Assembly: GCA_016584495.1 (NCBI GenBank)
Contig: WAID01000015.1
Span: 992,501-1,056,500, forward strand
Reading direction: 5' to 3'
Origin: Celoporthe dispersa
Lineage: Eukaryota > Ascomycota > Sordariomycetes > Diaporthales > Cryphonectriaceae
DNA length: 64,000 nt
Within the stretch, counting starts at the first letter, position 1. Each line of letters opens with the position of its first letter. Under the pieces are notes generated by a model. That model made no database searches. It saw only the letters and a program-made list of their open reading frames with translations, and was not told the origin of the DNA. Of this stretch, positions 24,266 to 35,663 are shown in pieces. The translations under genes were made by a program, and so were the position numbers.

Positions 24266-25954
24266 ATGGCCCTGATTCACCTGATCCTCTCGCCATGGGC
24301 ACTGCTTGCGGCCCCCGTCCTGCTGGCAGCGTACTACTTATACCCATATCTCGTCACCAACGGCCACCTCCGCGGCATACCAGCACCCTTCCCTGCCCAG
24401 TTCACCAACCTATGGCTGTTGTCTGTGTGCAGGAGGGGAAACCGCTATGAGGTGGTCGACCAGCTGCACAAGAAGCTGGGGCCGCTGGTGCGGATCCAGC
24501 CAGATCATGTCAGCGTGGCCGACGACGAGGCCATCCAGGTCATCTACGGACACGGCAATGGCTTCCTGAAGAGGTAGGATGATCAACGCCCGGGGGTGAA
24601 CCGTCACCCGCTGTCAGGCTACTTCTCTCAGGCCTGAACACGCGCAACAGAGACTGACATTCCCGCCAGTGACTTTTATGACGCCTTCGTGTCCATCAAG
24701 CGAGGCCTCTTCAACACGCGCGACCGGGCCGAGCACACACGCAAGCGCAAGGTCGTGTCGCACACCTTCTCGCTCAAGTCCATCTCCCAGTTTGAGCCCT
24801 ACATCCACGGCAACCTCGAGCTGTTTGTGAGGCAGTGGGACGACCTCATCGCCCGCAACGCCGGCAACCCTTCACCTGCCCCGGCTTCGGCCTCACCTTC
24901 TTCTTCTTCTTCGCCTCCCTCCGGCACGGCACACGTCGACTGCCTCAAGTGGTTCAACTACCTCGCCTTCGACGTGATCGGCGACCTGGCCTTCGGGGCC
25001 CCCTTTGGCATGCTCCGCTCCGGCGCCGACATCGCCGAGGTCCGCAGCGCACCCGACGCGGAGCCCATCTACGCCCCCGCCATCGAGATCCTCAACCGCA
25101 GGGGCGAGGTCAGCGCCACCCTGGGCTGCCTCCCGCGGCTGAAGCCCTACGCCAGGTACCTGCCGGACCCCTTCTTCAGCCAAGGCCTCAATGCCGTGCA
25201 GAACCTCGCCGGGATCGCCATCGCCCGCGTCAAGGGCCGCCTGGACCACCCGCCCGAGGCCGAGAGGAAGGACCTCCTGGCCAGGCTCATGGAGGGCCGC
25301 GACGAGAAGGGCGAGCCGCTGGGCCGCGAGGAGCTGACGGCCGAGGCCCTGACCCAGCTCATCGCGGGGAGCGACACCACCTCCAACTCGTCCTGCGCGC
25401 TCCTGTTCCACGTCGCCCGCACCCCCGGCTGCCTCGACAGGCTGCAGGCCGAGCTGGACGCCGCCGTGCCCCAGGGCGTCGACGTGCCCTCGTACGACAT
25501 GGTGCGCGACCTCCCGTACCTGCAGAACGTCGTCAGCGAGACGCTGCGGTACCACTCGACCTCCGGGATCGGCCTCCCGCGGCAGATCCCCGACGACGGC
25601 AGCGCCCAGGGCGTGACCATCCTGGGCCACTACTTCCCGCCCGGGACGGTGCTGAGCGTTCCCTCGTACACCATGCACCACTCCAAGGCCATCTGGGGCC
25701 CGGATGCGGACGAGTTCCGCCCGGAGAGGTGGGACACCGTCACCGCGCGGCAGAAGAACGCGTTTATCCCCTTCAGCTCGGGCCCGCGGGCCTGTGTGGG
25801 GAGGAACGTGGCCGAGATGGAGATGAAGCTGATCGTGGCGACCTGGGCGAGGCGGTATGACGTGTTCCTGAGACAGGACTATATGGACACGAGAGAGGGG
25901 TTTCTGAGGAAGCCGCTGGGTTTGGAGATTGGGCTGAGGAGGAGGTCGTCGTGA
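24266..25954 (+). CDS. bphA: Cytochrome P450 CYP53, benzoate 4-monooxygenase, 530 aa
   Basis: Two exons, 24266-24573 and 24670-25954, are joined by a 96 bp GT-AG intron in phase. The N-terminal hydrophobic anchor (residues 7-27) places it in the ER membrane. The sequence around YGHGNGFLKSDFYDAF and GLFNTRDRAEHTRKRK is characteristic of CYP53. P450 landmarks are AGSDTTSN in helix I, ETLR in helix K, and FSSGPRACVG with the haem-ligand Cys478. CYP53 enzymes hydroxylate benzoate at the para position with NADPH-P450 reductase, feeding protocatechuate catabolism and detoxifying plant phenolics. The short Ser/Pro-rich insert near residue 200 is not conserved. There are no frame breaks. Regulation is not visible, although the family is usually benzoate-induced. 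Confidence 0.95.
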
Positions 25955-27067
25955 TGACGAGCGGACAGGGAAGATTTTCCTCCCCATGTCTCTTTCTTCT
26001 TCTTTTTTATACTCCTCTTCCTTTCCTTCTTTTGGGCTCCTTCTTTTCTTTTTTTGTGTCCTATCTGTTGTGCTTTGCGGTCTGTACTACAGTGTCCATA
26101 TCTCGGTTGGAGGTGACTATGCGAGAGTCGCACAATTATATAAGCACTTTATTTTATTTTATTTTTTTCCTATTCTTTCAGCATGACCAGATCTGGAAAT
26201 TGACAGTCCCGTAAGTATCCTAGCTGAACTTCATAGGTGGCCCTCCCACCAAGAAAAAAAAACCCCCCAAAAAAAACCATCCTACACCCAGCCAGAATTC
26301 AAGATCCACCGCTCGGCCTCGCGGCATGACAGACTGATCGAGCCCCGGGGAGCCGGACTCTTAGCTCTGTCCAGCCACACACACACAGACACACACACAA
26401 CAGCCAGCCAGCCAGCCCGTGCTCTTTATCTTTAGCCCAGAAACCTAACTAAACCTTGGGAGATCCAGGGAGATTGGCAGGCCAGAGGGCCCAGGGGACG
26501 AATGGAACAGAAAGTAGCCAGAGGTTCTAACAAAGGCTATGCCGTCGCCAGCGTAGCGTCGCACCATCGCACACGAGCAAGCTAAGGGAAATTCACCCTG
26601 TTGTTTGAGGTCTGGGGCTCAGTTATGCGAAAATAAAATAATAATAAAAAAGAAGAAGAAAAAAGTCAACAGTGGAAAAGGCCAGTCCAGGCCCAGCCAG
26701 ACATTACATGACATGAGCACACCACACACGGACGGACTTTGATGTTATAGCCGCTGGCGGCTTTTTCCCTCTTTCTCTCTCTCCTTTATTATCAATTATC
26801 CTTTTTGTCTATCCTCATTCTTCTTTTCTTGTTTACCTCCCTCTTTTCTTCTTTTCTTGTTTCGCATTGTACAGTATCTCTTGCGCCCGCTGCAGACGTA
26901 CATACTATCCTGTACCTCATCTCGTCACCATCAATCATCATCATCACCAAAGACAAAGACAAAAATAGCTCGCAACACCATCAATACAAGACTCGACCCT
27001 TCGGCATGTCCTCGACACGGTTCACAGTGTGCATGAATCATCATCGTCGTCACAGATGATCTCTTAA
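25955..27067. other. Intergenic
   Basis: The gap holds T-rich and CT-rich tracts, a small CA-rich tract near 26380 and A-rich runs near 26640. It covers the 3' flank of the P450 gene and the promoter of the following gene. No exon is supported. Confidence 0.5.
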
Positions 27068-27329
27068 ATGAGCCCAGACCGCCCAACCACAATGCTATTT
27101 AATACTAACAGAAAGCGCTCCTCCATCACGGAGTCCACCACCACCACCACCACCACCCCGGATCCTCCGGGTTCCGATATCGCCTCCACCGAGCACTCGG
27201 TCGCCACCAGTCGCGCCAGCTCCTCGCGCCTGAGGCGTGTATCGGTCGCGACCCTCCGCCACCTGTCGGCTGCGCACTCGAGGCTGTCCACCACTAGGTC
27301 CAACGCCAGCCTTGCGAGCCGGGGTGGTG

Positions 27330-27360
<31 letters not shown>

Positions 27361-29464
27361 ACCGGCGGCGCCAGTCTCGGGCAGGAGGTCGAGGCCATGG
27401 GGCAGCGGCAGCAGGCAGGCCAAGAGGCGTCCTGGTGGCCCGCTGGACGACAACACCACCAGTAGTGACCACAACCATGTCCTCCCGGGCAGGCTGCCTG
27501 CGTTTGAGGTCTCGCAGAGGGCTTATCTCGCCTCCCTGGCGTCTTTGTTCTCTCGCGGTCACGGTCATGATGAGCAGGGCAGCCGTCTCAGTAGTGATGC
27601 GATCCACTCGCCAGTCTCGGCTTACAACACGGCCAACACGGACTTCACCAGCGGATCATTATCGTTATCGCCCGGCCAGGGAGGAGCAGCAGGAGGAGCA
27701 GGACCCGCCGCATGAGTATGAGACCAACTCACCCGCAATCTATCGATTCTCGACGACCAAGACGCGTGGAGACCTGTATGTCGGCCGGCCCAGCCTCGTC
27801 CGGCCACCTCGCACGGCCCTGTTGGAATTCGAGATGGCGACGCTACCTCTACTGGAGCATGACCTGCACGAGATGAGCAGCCATCTGGGCCAGCAGGCCA
27901 TACGCCTTACCTGTGAGCTTCGGATGTCTGGATATGCTGTAAGCTCCGCTGCGGCGCCTCGTACCGCCACCCTCTTCCCGACAGTCTGGATCCTATACAG
28001 GACGCCCTGTCCTGTGACCTCTGCAGGAAGCAAAAAGTCTGTCGAGGCTCTGCGGAAGGCCGTCTCGAGGCTCTCTTACCTGCAGAGGAGCCCCGAGATA
28101 CAGGAGGGCGGTGGGAAGTACGAGCCGGGCAGCGACCAGGGACGCGTCGACGCCAGGCTGGACCACAGAGAGAGCATCAGGCTGCCACGCGGCGCCGCCC
28201 TTTCGGTCCACGTCGGAACCACCCAAGGGAGGCCTTCTGTCTGCGGCGCCCTGTGCTGCGTGACAACGGCCGCAGAGGGATCCGAGGAGAAGACGCAGAG
28301 CCTCTGCCGCGTGGGAGGACTGCTGAAGATCAACGGGAAGTACGTCCTGGGCGTGACAACAGCGCATGCAATGCTCGACGGCAGCGGCGTGTTTGGGGAT
28401 TCTTTCCAAGACGAGACAGCCGGGCCCGAGTGGACACGGGAAACAGCTGTCGAGGCGGGTACGGTCATAAAAGAAAGGGAGGCCGGCAGTGTCTCGAGGT
28501 GGCACAACGTCACGCGCGACGCGGCAGTCGACTTCCTCGGCATCTCCATGAACTCCCGCGGCGAGATGGCCCTCAACCACACCAAGCCAGACAACGCGAC
28601 CGATTTCGCCCTCCTGCGGCTGGGGAGGCTGCCCGGCCGTGTCAGGAACCAGTACGTCCTCCCGGGTACCCGAGAGGCCGTCCCCATCACCTCCACGGCG
28701 GAACCTGCGACCTCGTCAGCCTCCTACGAAGGCCCTGTGCACGTCCTGTGCGGCGGAGACGTCGTCATCGCGGGGCAGCTGGTATGGGGGACTGTGTGTT
28801 TTGTCGTCAGGGGCCGACGCTTTCGTGTGCGCAGGATTCAGTTCAGTGCTCCTCTTGGTAAGTCCATCCTCCAGATTTGACCCAGAACATAAAAAGTCAA
28901 AAACATACGTTCGCGATTCTGTTCGAGGAAAGACTGACGGCGGTGGTGGGAAAATCGAAAATAGGTGCTGCTGGTGTAGCCGGAGCCTGGGTCGTCCGGG
29001 GCGAGGTCTTGTACGGTATTCTACTTGCCGTGTACGAGAAAGAGCCGTATGCGGTGATGATGACTGTCGACAAGCTCTTCGAAAGCATCTTGGGATCGGC
29101 ATTTTCCATCCGCTCTGTTGAGCTCTGGGACGGAGAGGCCCCAGATGCTCACGATGCCCGTGGTGCAGCAGCAGCAGCAGCAGCAGACGATCACGACGAC
29201 GACGCTCAGGCAGCAGCGGAGGACGGCGCCCAGACAAACGGGGTGGTGCATCGTGAGGCCGCAGCGGGGGATACCGGCGAGGCACTGTCGTCTACAAGGC
29301 CCCAGCGCCTGTCCAAGGCTCACTCGCCCTCCCTCAGCAAGATCTCCGAGGTGACTATGAACGGCGTAGTGCCGTCCTCGGACTCGGCGTCTTCGACCAA
29401 CATGACATCGCATGATGCAGGTGGCGACGACTCGGGGTCTGGTTCAGAGTACCTGACGCCCTGA
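27068..29464 (+). CDS. Trypsin-fold protein lacking the catalytic serine (predicted pseudoprotease), about 762 aa, one frame break
   Basis: The start at 27068 leads a disordered N-terminal region of Thr, Ser and Gln runs (CAG repeat at about 27331-27358). At GGG 27679-27681 the frame shifts; one G fewer restores it. A long globular part follows. VTTAHAML resembles the histidine box of chymotrypsin-like proteases and ATDFALLRL the aspartate box. The intron 28858-28964 (GT-AG, in phase) joins to GVAGAWVV, the position where this fold has G-D-S-G-x-W-V. The nucleophile serine is therefore alanine and the preceding Asp is Val, so proteolysis is unlikely. The C-terminal tail is acidic and disordered, with an Ala run. 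I infer a binding or scaffold role. An additional small intron near 27920-28010 cannot be excluded because the frame stays open. Confidence 0.65.
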
Positions 29465-30438
29465 GCAACGACCTATGAAACGAAGAAAACGAATGATATG
29501 TCTTGTGACGATCGAAATCATGATACAGGCCAAAGAATAAAATGTTCAGCTGGATGGATGGATGAATGGGTGTCCAGGCCGGAGACGGTGCTTTCAGCAT
29601 GCTATTCCACTAGGGGGCTTTGTTGGGCCGAAGATCGCCTTCATCCGCGCGAACATGTTCGAGAAAGCTCATGGCTCCGCGATACCCAGCAGATCAACAG
29701 TCCCGACATGCCGCGAGATGGTTTATAGAGGGCGCCAGGTCATTCTCCGCCTGTCCAATGAGCTCCATTAGCACCGGAACACACCTGGGGGATAAGATCA
29801 AGATAGGAACAAGAAAGAGGCTGTAAGATAGAAATTGTCGATCCTCTAGAAAAGCACGAATCATGGTTCAAATGCTTATTCTCTCTTTTTTCTTTTTTTT
29901 CTTTCTTCTTTTATTCATGAGGATATAGAAACTCCTTCACGGTGCGCTGATGTGTGAATGCAAAGGCCCAGCTGAAAAGCATCACAAGGGACAAGACGAG
30001 ATACCGACAGCAGATGTCGTGCTTACCCTCTTTGCTCCGCCCGTTCCCGCATGGGTTTCAGGGGGGGGGGGCAAGTTGACCGCTGACCGGACAGCCCTGA
30101 ATCAAAAAAGATAGGCGGGCGCGTCAGGCGGCTTGCCAGGTCCTCCGTGGTTCCGATGCGGGGCGCTGGTGGATGGATTCCCTACGACGGCGGGAAGGGG
30201 CGAGACAGGAAGTGCACTGTGACCTCATTGCAGAGGAGGGTCTGCTGACTCCTCTTCTTGAACCCCCATCTTGTTCTTCTGCAATCCATCCGAACATACT
30301 GTCGAGATGCCATCTTGAAACCTGCACATGTTTTTTTGTTTTTATTCTTTTTTATGCTCTTTCTTTCTTTCTTTCCATCTCATTCATCCCTTCTCTCTCT
30401 CCCTCTCTGTCTCTCCTTTGTGAGAGCCATGTAGAAAC
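29465..30438. other. Intergenic
   Basis: The gap contains a G11-type run near 30061-30071 and T/C-rich tracts at 29880-29920 and 30330-30420, just before the transporter start. Nothing else is recognised. Confidence 0.5.
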
Positions 30439-32392
30439 ATGGACAGGACGGGAGACTCCCTTGTGACCAATTCCGTCCAGTGTCGTCCTGCGGCAGATCA
30501 CCATGTCATCGTCCACAGCGGCGATATCGAGGACGGTGGTGGATCCGACATGGAGCCCAACGCGAGCGGTCATCAGCCACTCTGGGTCCGGCTGGCCTGC
30601 ATTCTCCTCGACTTCTTGACACAGACCTACGACCAGATCAGGATCGTGCCGGAGATTGTTCTGTTTGAGAGATGGGTCTGCAGTTCCTACGCGCCCGCAC
30701 ACGGCGAGCAGGTCTTTGGCGGCGGCGGCCTGGGAGATGTGTGTAAATCTCCCGACGTGCAGTACCAGCTAGCCCGGCTCAGGACCTGGAAGGCTTTTTT
30801 TGACGGCGTCGCCAGTAAGTACAGACTGTCTTTCTTCCTCCTCCTCGATAACAACAATTAGAACAAGACTTCTCTCTTGCGCTGATGATGAGATTCCATG
30901 GCCTGCTAAATATATCTTGGAAGTTCTTCTCACGGCTGTGCCGATGGGCCTCCTTGCCGACAGGATAGGCCGCAAGAGAGTCATCGTGACGAGCATCCTC
31001 GGGCCGCTCATGTCGCTATGCTGGATCGTCACTGTCTGTGAGTACTTGTTGTTCTTCTCCCAATGCTCATATGCAATGATAAATAGAAAGAAGAAGAAAG
31101 AAAAAAAGAAAAAAAAAGGAAAACAAAAATCGGCATATTTTTTTTAACATTTCCTTTTCACAATAGGCATGGGCGGATACGGCAACGGCGACATGCGACT
31201 GGTCTGGGCCTCGTCCATCTTCCTCCCTGATGGGCAACTTGTCATCAGTAAACGCCACCATCTACGCCATGGCAGCAGACTCGTGTCCGCCCTCGCAGAG
31301 GAGCCGTTACTTCTACTACCTCTATTCCACCTTTTTGGTCTGCGAGCTCTTCGCGCCAGCCCTCGCGTCCATGACCATCGAGAGACACCTGATCGTCCCC
31401 TTTGGCGTCGGCTTTGTCTGTCTCGCTCTCTGTTTTCCCATCTTGAGCATCATGCCAGAGACACACGGCGTCGCCAGAAGAGACGCCCCTAGGATGCGGC
31501 GGCGCCCGAGCAAGGGCCAGGACGAGACAAGCCCCCTTCTCACCTCCTCGCCCCCGATCGACCGCCCACAGACGCCTCCCCCGAGCCGGTCCGGAAGGAA
31601 AAGCCTCCTGGCCGTCCTGCGCAGGAGGAATATCCTCCTCTCCCTCTTCGTCCTCTTCATCGGCGCCCTCAGGCAGGGCACCGTCTCGGTTCTCCTGCAG
31701 TATGCAGCCGTGCGCTTCGGCTGGCCCACCTCGCAGACCGCCATGCTCGTCTCCGCCATCGCCGCGAGCAACATCGTGTTGTTTCTGGTCATCCTCCCGC
31801 AGACCGTCGCGTTCCTCACCTCGAGGTGGCACATCGTGCCGCAGATTATCGACTATAACGTCGTGTCTGCCAGTTTGGCCGTCTTGACGGTTGGTGCTGT
31901 GCTGATAGGCCTTGCGTCTTCCATGACGGGGCTGTTCCTCTGTAAGAACCCCCCCCCCCCAAGATGTTTGGAAGTGAAAGAGAGGAAAGGCTGACTGTTT
32001 GTATTCTTTTTTCTTCTTTTCCAAAAAATTAGCTGTGCTGTTCTTCGCCACCGGGTATGGGACGAGGGTTGCCGTCCTCTCGCTTCTCACAGCATGGACC
32101 GACGAGGATACCCGCGCCAGCACGTTTGGCTTTGCACAGATCGTCGAGGGCATCGGCAGGATGTGCGGGGATCCTATCCTTCTCAGAGTCTTTGCGGCGT
32201 CTATGGGCGTGGGTGGCGTTTTGAGGGGTCTTCCATTTTTTGTCGCCGCGGTATGTGTGCCATCCCAAGAAAACTCTCGCCTAACGCTGATTGACTGACC
32301 TTTTTCACTTTCTTTTTGTCCAGGCTGGGTTTGGCACGGCTGCTATTGCCTGGCGCTTTGTGAACCTGAGGATGAAAGCCAGAGCGGAGTAG
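30439..32392 (+). CDS. MFS transporter, about 516 aa, five exons, one frame break
   Basis: Exons are 30439-30814, 30924-31037, 31167-31941, 32033-32250 and 32324-32392; all introns are GT-AG and in phase. The MFS signature between helices 2 and 3 is seen as GLLADRIGRKRV. Several hydrophobic helices follow, with a large polar loop (ETHG to SGRKS) between the two six-helix halves. The frame breaks at CCC 31225-31227, where one C fewer restores the helix after WASSIFL. The substrate is unknown. The cytosolic N-terminus is longer than usual, and the first helix is followed by a long extracellular loop containing CKSPDVQ, similar to other fungal drug/unknown MFS proteins with this architecture. 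It is a plasma-membrane transporter by family. Confidence 0.8.
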
Positions 32393-33355
32393 GAGCTGGT
32401 CGACACCGGGCGGAGATGGCGATCAGACTCACACATAGTAGAAGAAGGGACAGCGATTGTGTTTCTGGAGCAGGGTGCATGGTATCAAGGGCTATATCAG
32501 GGGAGGGGGCGCGCCTTTTTTTTCTTCTTTTTCCTTTTCCTTTTCTATTGACAGCGGTATGCATATATATATTGGGGCTGATTTTCTTGTTGGGGGCATT
32601 TCACGGCGTGAAACGATGGCTATGATGGAAATGTGAGAATCATATAGCATAGCAAGTCTGAGGGGGACCAAGCACAGCAATCGGGCGGCAACATTCTGAA
32701 GTTCTACAGAAATGAAATCTCGGGCTGAATGAATGAATACCTGGCGCGATAAGTCTCATACGGCCTTTGTGTATCCGAATGCTCAAAATACAAACATGGA
32801 TCACTTTGTTTATAAAACGTATGCGAAGACCTTTGATATGGCTTGGGCTTCTTTTTCTCTCACCTTTTCCCCTTTCTCGTGGTGATAATCTTTCACTTGA
32901 GGCGGAGATCGGCCTAGAGGAGAGGGGGTGACATTGACACCCTCCCGCTGAACAACCACTGCACTACGGCCTGCTCCGCTACTGTACGCAGCCAGTACAA
33001 GGGCTCTGATAAGCGAAGGGCCACCGGCAGGACGCACCCAAGACAACCTCTCCTCATATTTTGCCGATCTCCCCTCCGAGAAAACGAAAATACACACACG
33101 CACACCGGGAACCTGGACCGGAACACACATGCACTCCACAGCAGCGAGAACGTTACTTCGGGTGGTCATGCATGATAAGGAGAAGAGGGGGTCTCGATGA
33201 ATTAAAAGAAAAGACCCGGCATGCCTACTAATCATACACCATGGCAGCGCGTAAGAGGACTTTTTGTTACTACTTGGTCTTGGGCGACGAAACCGCCGGC
33301 CTCGAATAATCCTCTCTCTCCGGGCTACAGGTACGAGAGGCTGGCAACAGACACC
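32393..33355. other. Intergenic between two MFS genes
   Basis: The two transporter genes run in the same direction about 1 kb apart. A T/C-rich tract lies at 32513-32548. No exon is supported. Confidence 0.5.
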
Positions 33356-34973
33356 ATGGGCGACCAAGAAGCAGGAGAAGACGTCGTCGTCGTGAGCGAA
33401 GCGCCGAGCCGCCATGGCGTTGACGATGTCCTGGCGAGGCGGGTTCTGCGCAAGATCGACATGAGGCTCGTGCCGCTGCTGTTTATCACGTACGGGCTCA
33501 ACTTTATGGACAAGACGATCCTGTCCAGCGCATCTGTCTTTGGACTCCAGGATGACACGGTTCGTTAGACAAAAACAAACACGCCACCACCTGTCCAGAA
33601 CCACCTCCTCCTCGCTGACACACGCAAACACCACCGCCACAGAACCTACAGGGCCAGGACTACAGCTGGGTCTCGTCCGTCTTCTACTTCGGCTATCTGG
33701 CCTGGACCTACCCGACCAACATCCTCATCGCCCGCCTCCCCGTGGGCCGCTACATGACAGCCAACACCCTCCTGTGGGGCGCCGTCGTGGCCCTCACTGC
33801 GGCCTGCACCAACTACGCCGGCCTCCCTGACCGTGCGCTTCCTCCTGGGCGCCGCCGAGGCCACCATCACGCCGGCCTTCATGTTCATCACCACCAGCTG
33901 GTACACCCGCGACGAGATCCCCGTGCGCACGGGCATCTGGTTCGCCGGGAACAGCATCGGCGGCATGGTCGCCTCGCTGTTCGCCTTTGGCGTGGGCCAC
34001 ATCACCGACACCACCGTCGGCCCCTGGCGCTGGATGTACATCATCCTCGGCGCGGCCACCTTCCTCTGGGGCCTCGTCCTGTGGCTCGCCCTGCCGGACG
34101 GCGTGTCCACCGCGCGCTTCCCTGACCCCCGAGGAGCGCCAGTACGCCTCGGACCGCATCATCGTCGCAGGCACGGGCCGCACCGAGTCCGCGGCCTGGA
34201 GCTGGCCCCAGGCCCGCGAGTGCCTCGCCGACCCCAAGACCTGGTTCCTCGTGGGCCTCGAGGTCACCACCCAGATCCCCAACGGCGGCACGCAGAACTT
34301 TGCCAACCTCGTCATCGAGTCCTTCGGCTTCACCAGCCTGCAGAGCACCCTCGTCAACATCCCCTACTCCCTGCTGTCCGGCGGCTGCATCTTCCTCACC
34401 GGCTGGCTGGCCGGCCGCTCCCGCCAGGCCAACTGCCTCCTCGCCGCCGCCGTCGTGCTCCCCTGCGTCGCCGGCGCCGCCCTCATCTACGCCCGCGCCC
34501 GGGTGAGCCCCGGCGTGCAGCTGTTCGGGTACTTTATGCTCTGCACCGGCTCCTCCGCCATGCCCCTCGCCCTGTCCCTCGTGCAGGCCAACTACCGCGG
34601 CGTCACCAAGAAGCTGACCGTCACCTCGCTGCTGCTCCTCGCCTACTGCGCCGGGAACATCGCCGGGCCGCAGTTCTTCCGGTCTTCCGAGGCTCCCCTC
34701 TACCAGACCGCCTTCCGCACCATCATGATCTGCTACTCGCTGGCCGTGGCCCTGGCCCTTGGGCTGCGGGTGTACCTGGCGCAGGTGAACGCGAGGCGGG
34801 CGAGGGAGGAAGGGTTTGAGGGGAGCGCCGGTGCTTCGGGTGCCGTGGGCGGCGGGAAGGTGGTGGACATCGCCGAGGGCGGGGCCGATGCCGTCTCCCG
34901 GGTCGAGCTGAGGAGCGAGGATTACGAGGATGTGACGGACTGGCAGATTGCCGGGTTCAGGTATCGCCTGTAG
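33356..34973 (+). CDS. MFS transporter, allantoate permease-like (anion:cation symporter family), about 510 aa, two frame breaks
   Basis: Exons are 33356-33559 and 33643-34973, with an 83 bp GT-AG intron (branch-like CTGAC at 33615). The start is the ATG after an ACC context and opens a short acidic cytosolic tail. The first helix region (RLVPLLFITYGLNFMDKT) and the following GYLAWTYPTNILIARLPVGR are typical of the Dal5/Tna1/Seo1-like ACS group, which import allantoate, nicotinate, pantothenate or similar anions. Frame breaks occur at CCC 33825-33827 and CCC 34120-34122; one C fewer at each restores TVRFLLGAAEATITPAF and LTPEERQYA, both strongly conserved in this group. The substrate is not predictable. 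Codon use is strongly C-ending, as expected of a well-expressed fungal gene. Confidence 0.85.
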
Positions 34974-35663
34974 AGGACGAGAGTGCTTTGGAGGCTGAAC
35001 CAGGCCGCGCGCTCAGCCGGCGATTGCCCCTGGGATGACTCTGCCCCAGCTCGTGGTGAAGCCTCGTCGGCGGTGGAACGGAGGGTCCTCACAGTGTGAT
35101 CAAGGCAGAGTGCCACCTTATGTATATATAAATTGGTCGAGATGGATTGTGTTGCGCGTACCCAAACCCCCTTCAAGATCTGGTACGGCGTTGATATCAA
35201 GTTTTCGTGACCACCCCCCCTCTGAGTATATAGCTTCGTGTATAAGCAATGAAGACCTGGTCTGGTAGCAGAAGCAGACTACATATAAATAAATAAAAAA
35301 AGGTATTGAGAAAAAGCACATAGCAACAGTCAGGTATATTCCCAGCGGCGTCATTTCCACAATATCCCTTCTCCGCGCATCCCCCGCCATCATGTATGTT
35401 GAACTCCTGGCCTTGATGTTGTAAACAAATGAAAACTAGATCTGGATGTTCATTTTGTCTCGCCTCGATTTCGTGTTCTGTTTCTTTTTTTTTTCTTCTT
35501 TTCTCTTTCTCTCCTCTCCTTTTCTTTTTTTTTGCTGTTGCTCCTTTTCCCTTGTAGTGACTGTTTTCGAACTTGTCTTCGTGTCGTGGTATGCCCATAT
35601 GGGTCCGGTGGGGGTTGGCAACAATACCGTGAGCCTGTTGCGGTTCGGTGCTCCGTCGGAAGC
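34974..35663. other. Intergenic, convergent 3' ends
   Basis: This lies between the ACS transporter and the 3' end of the opi1 gene. T/C-rich tracts occupy about 35480-35540. No other feature is seen. Confidence 0.5.

Noticed and set aside
24835..25860. 341-codon alternative plus frame inside the CYP53 gene
   Set aside because: It is an Arg/Pro/Gly-rich shadow of the P450, whose own frame holds every family landmark.
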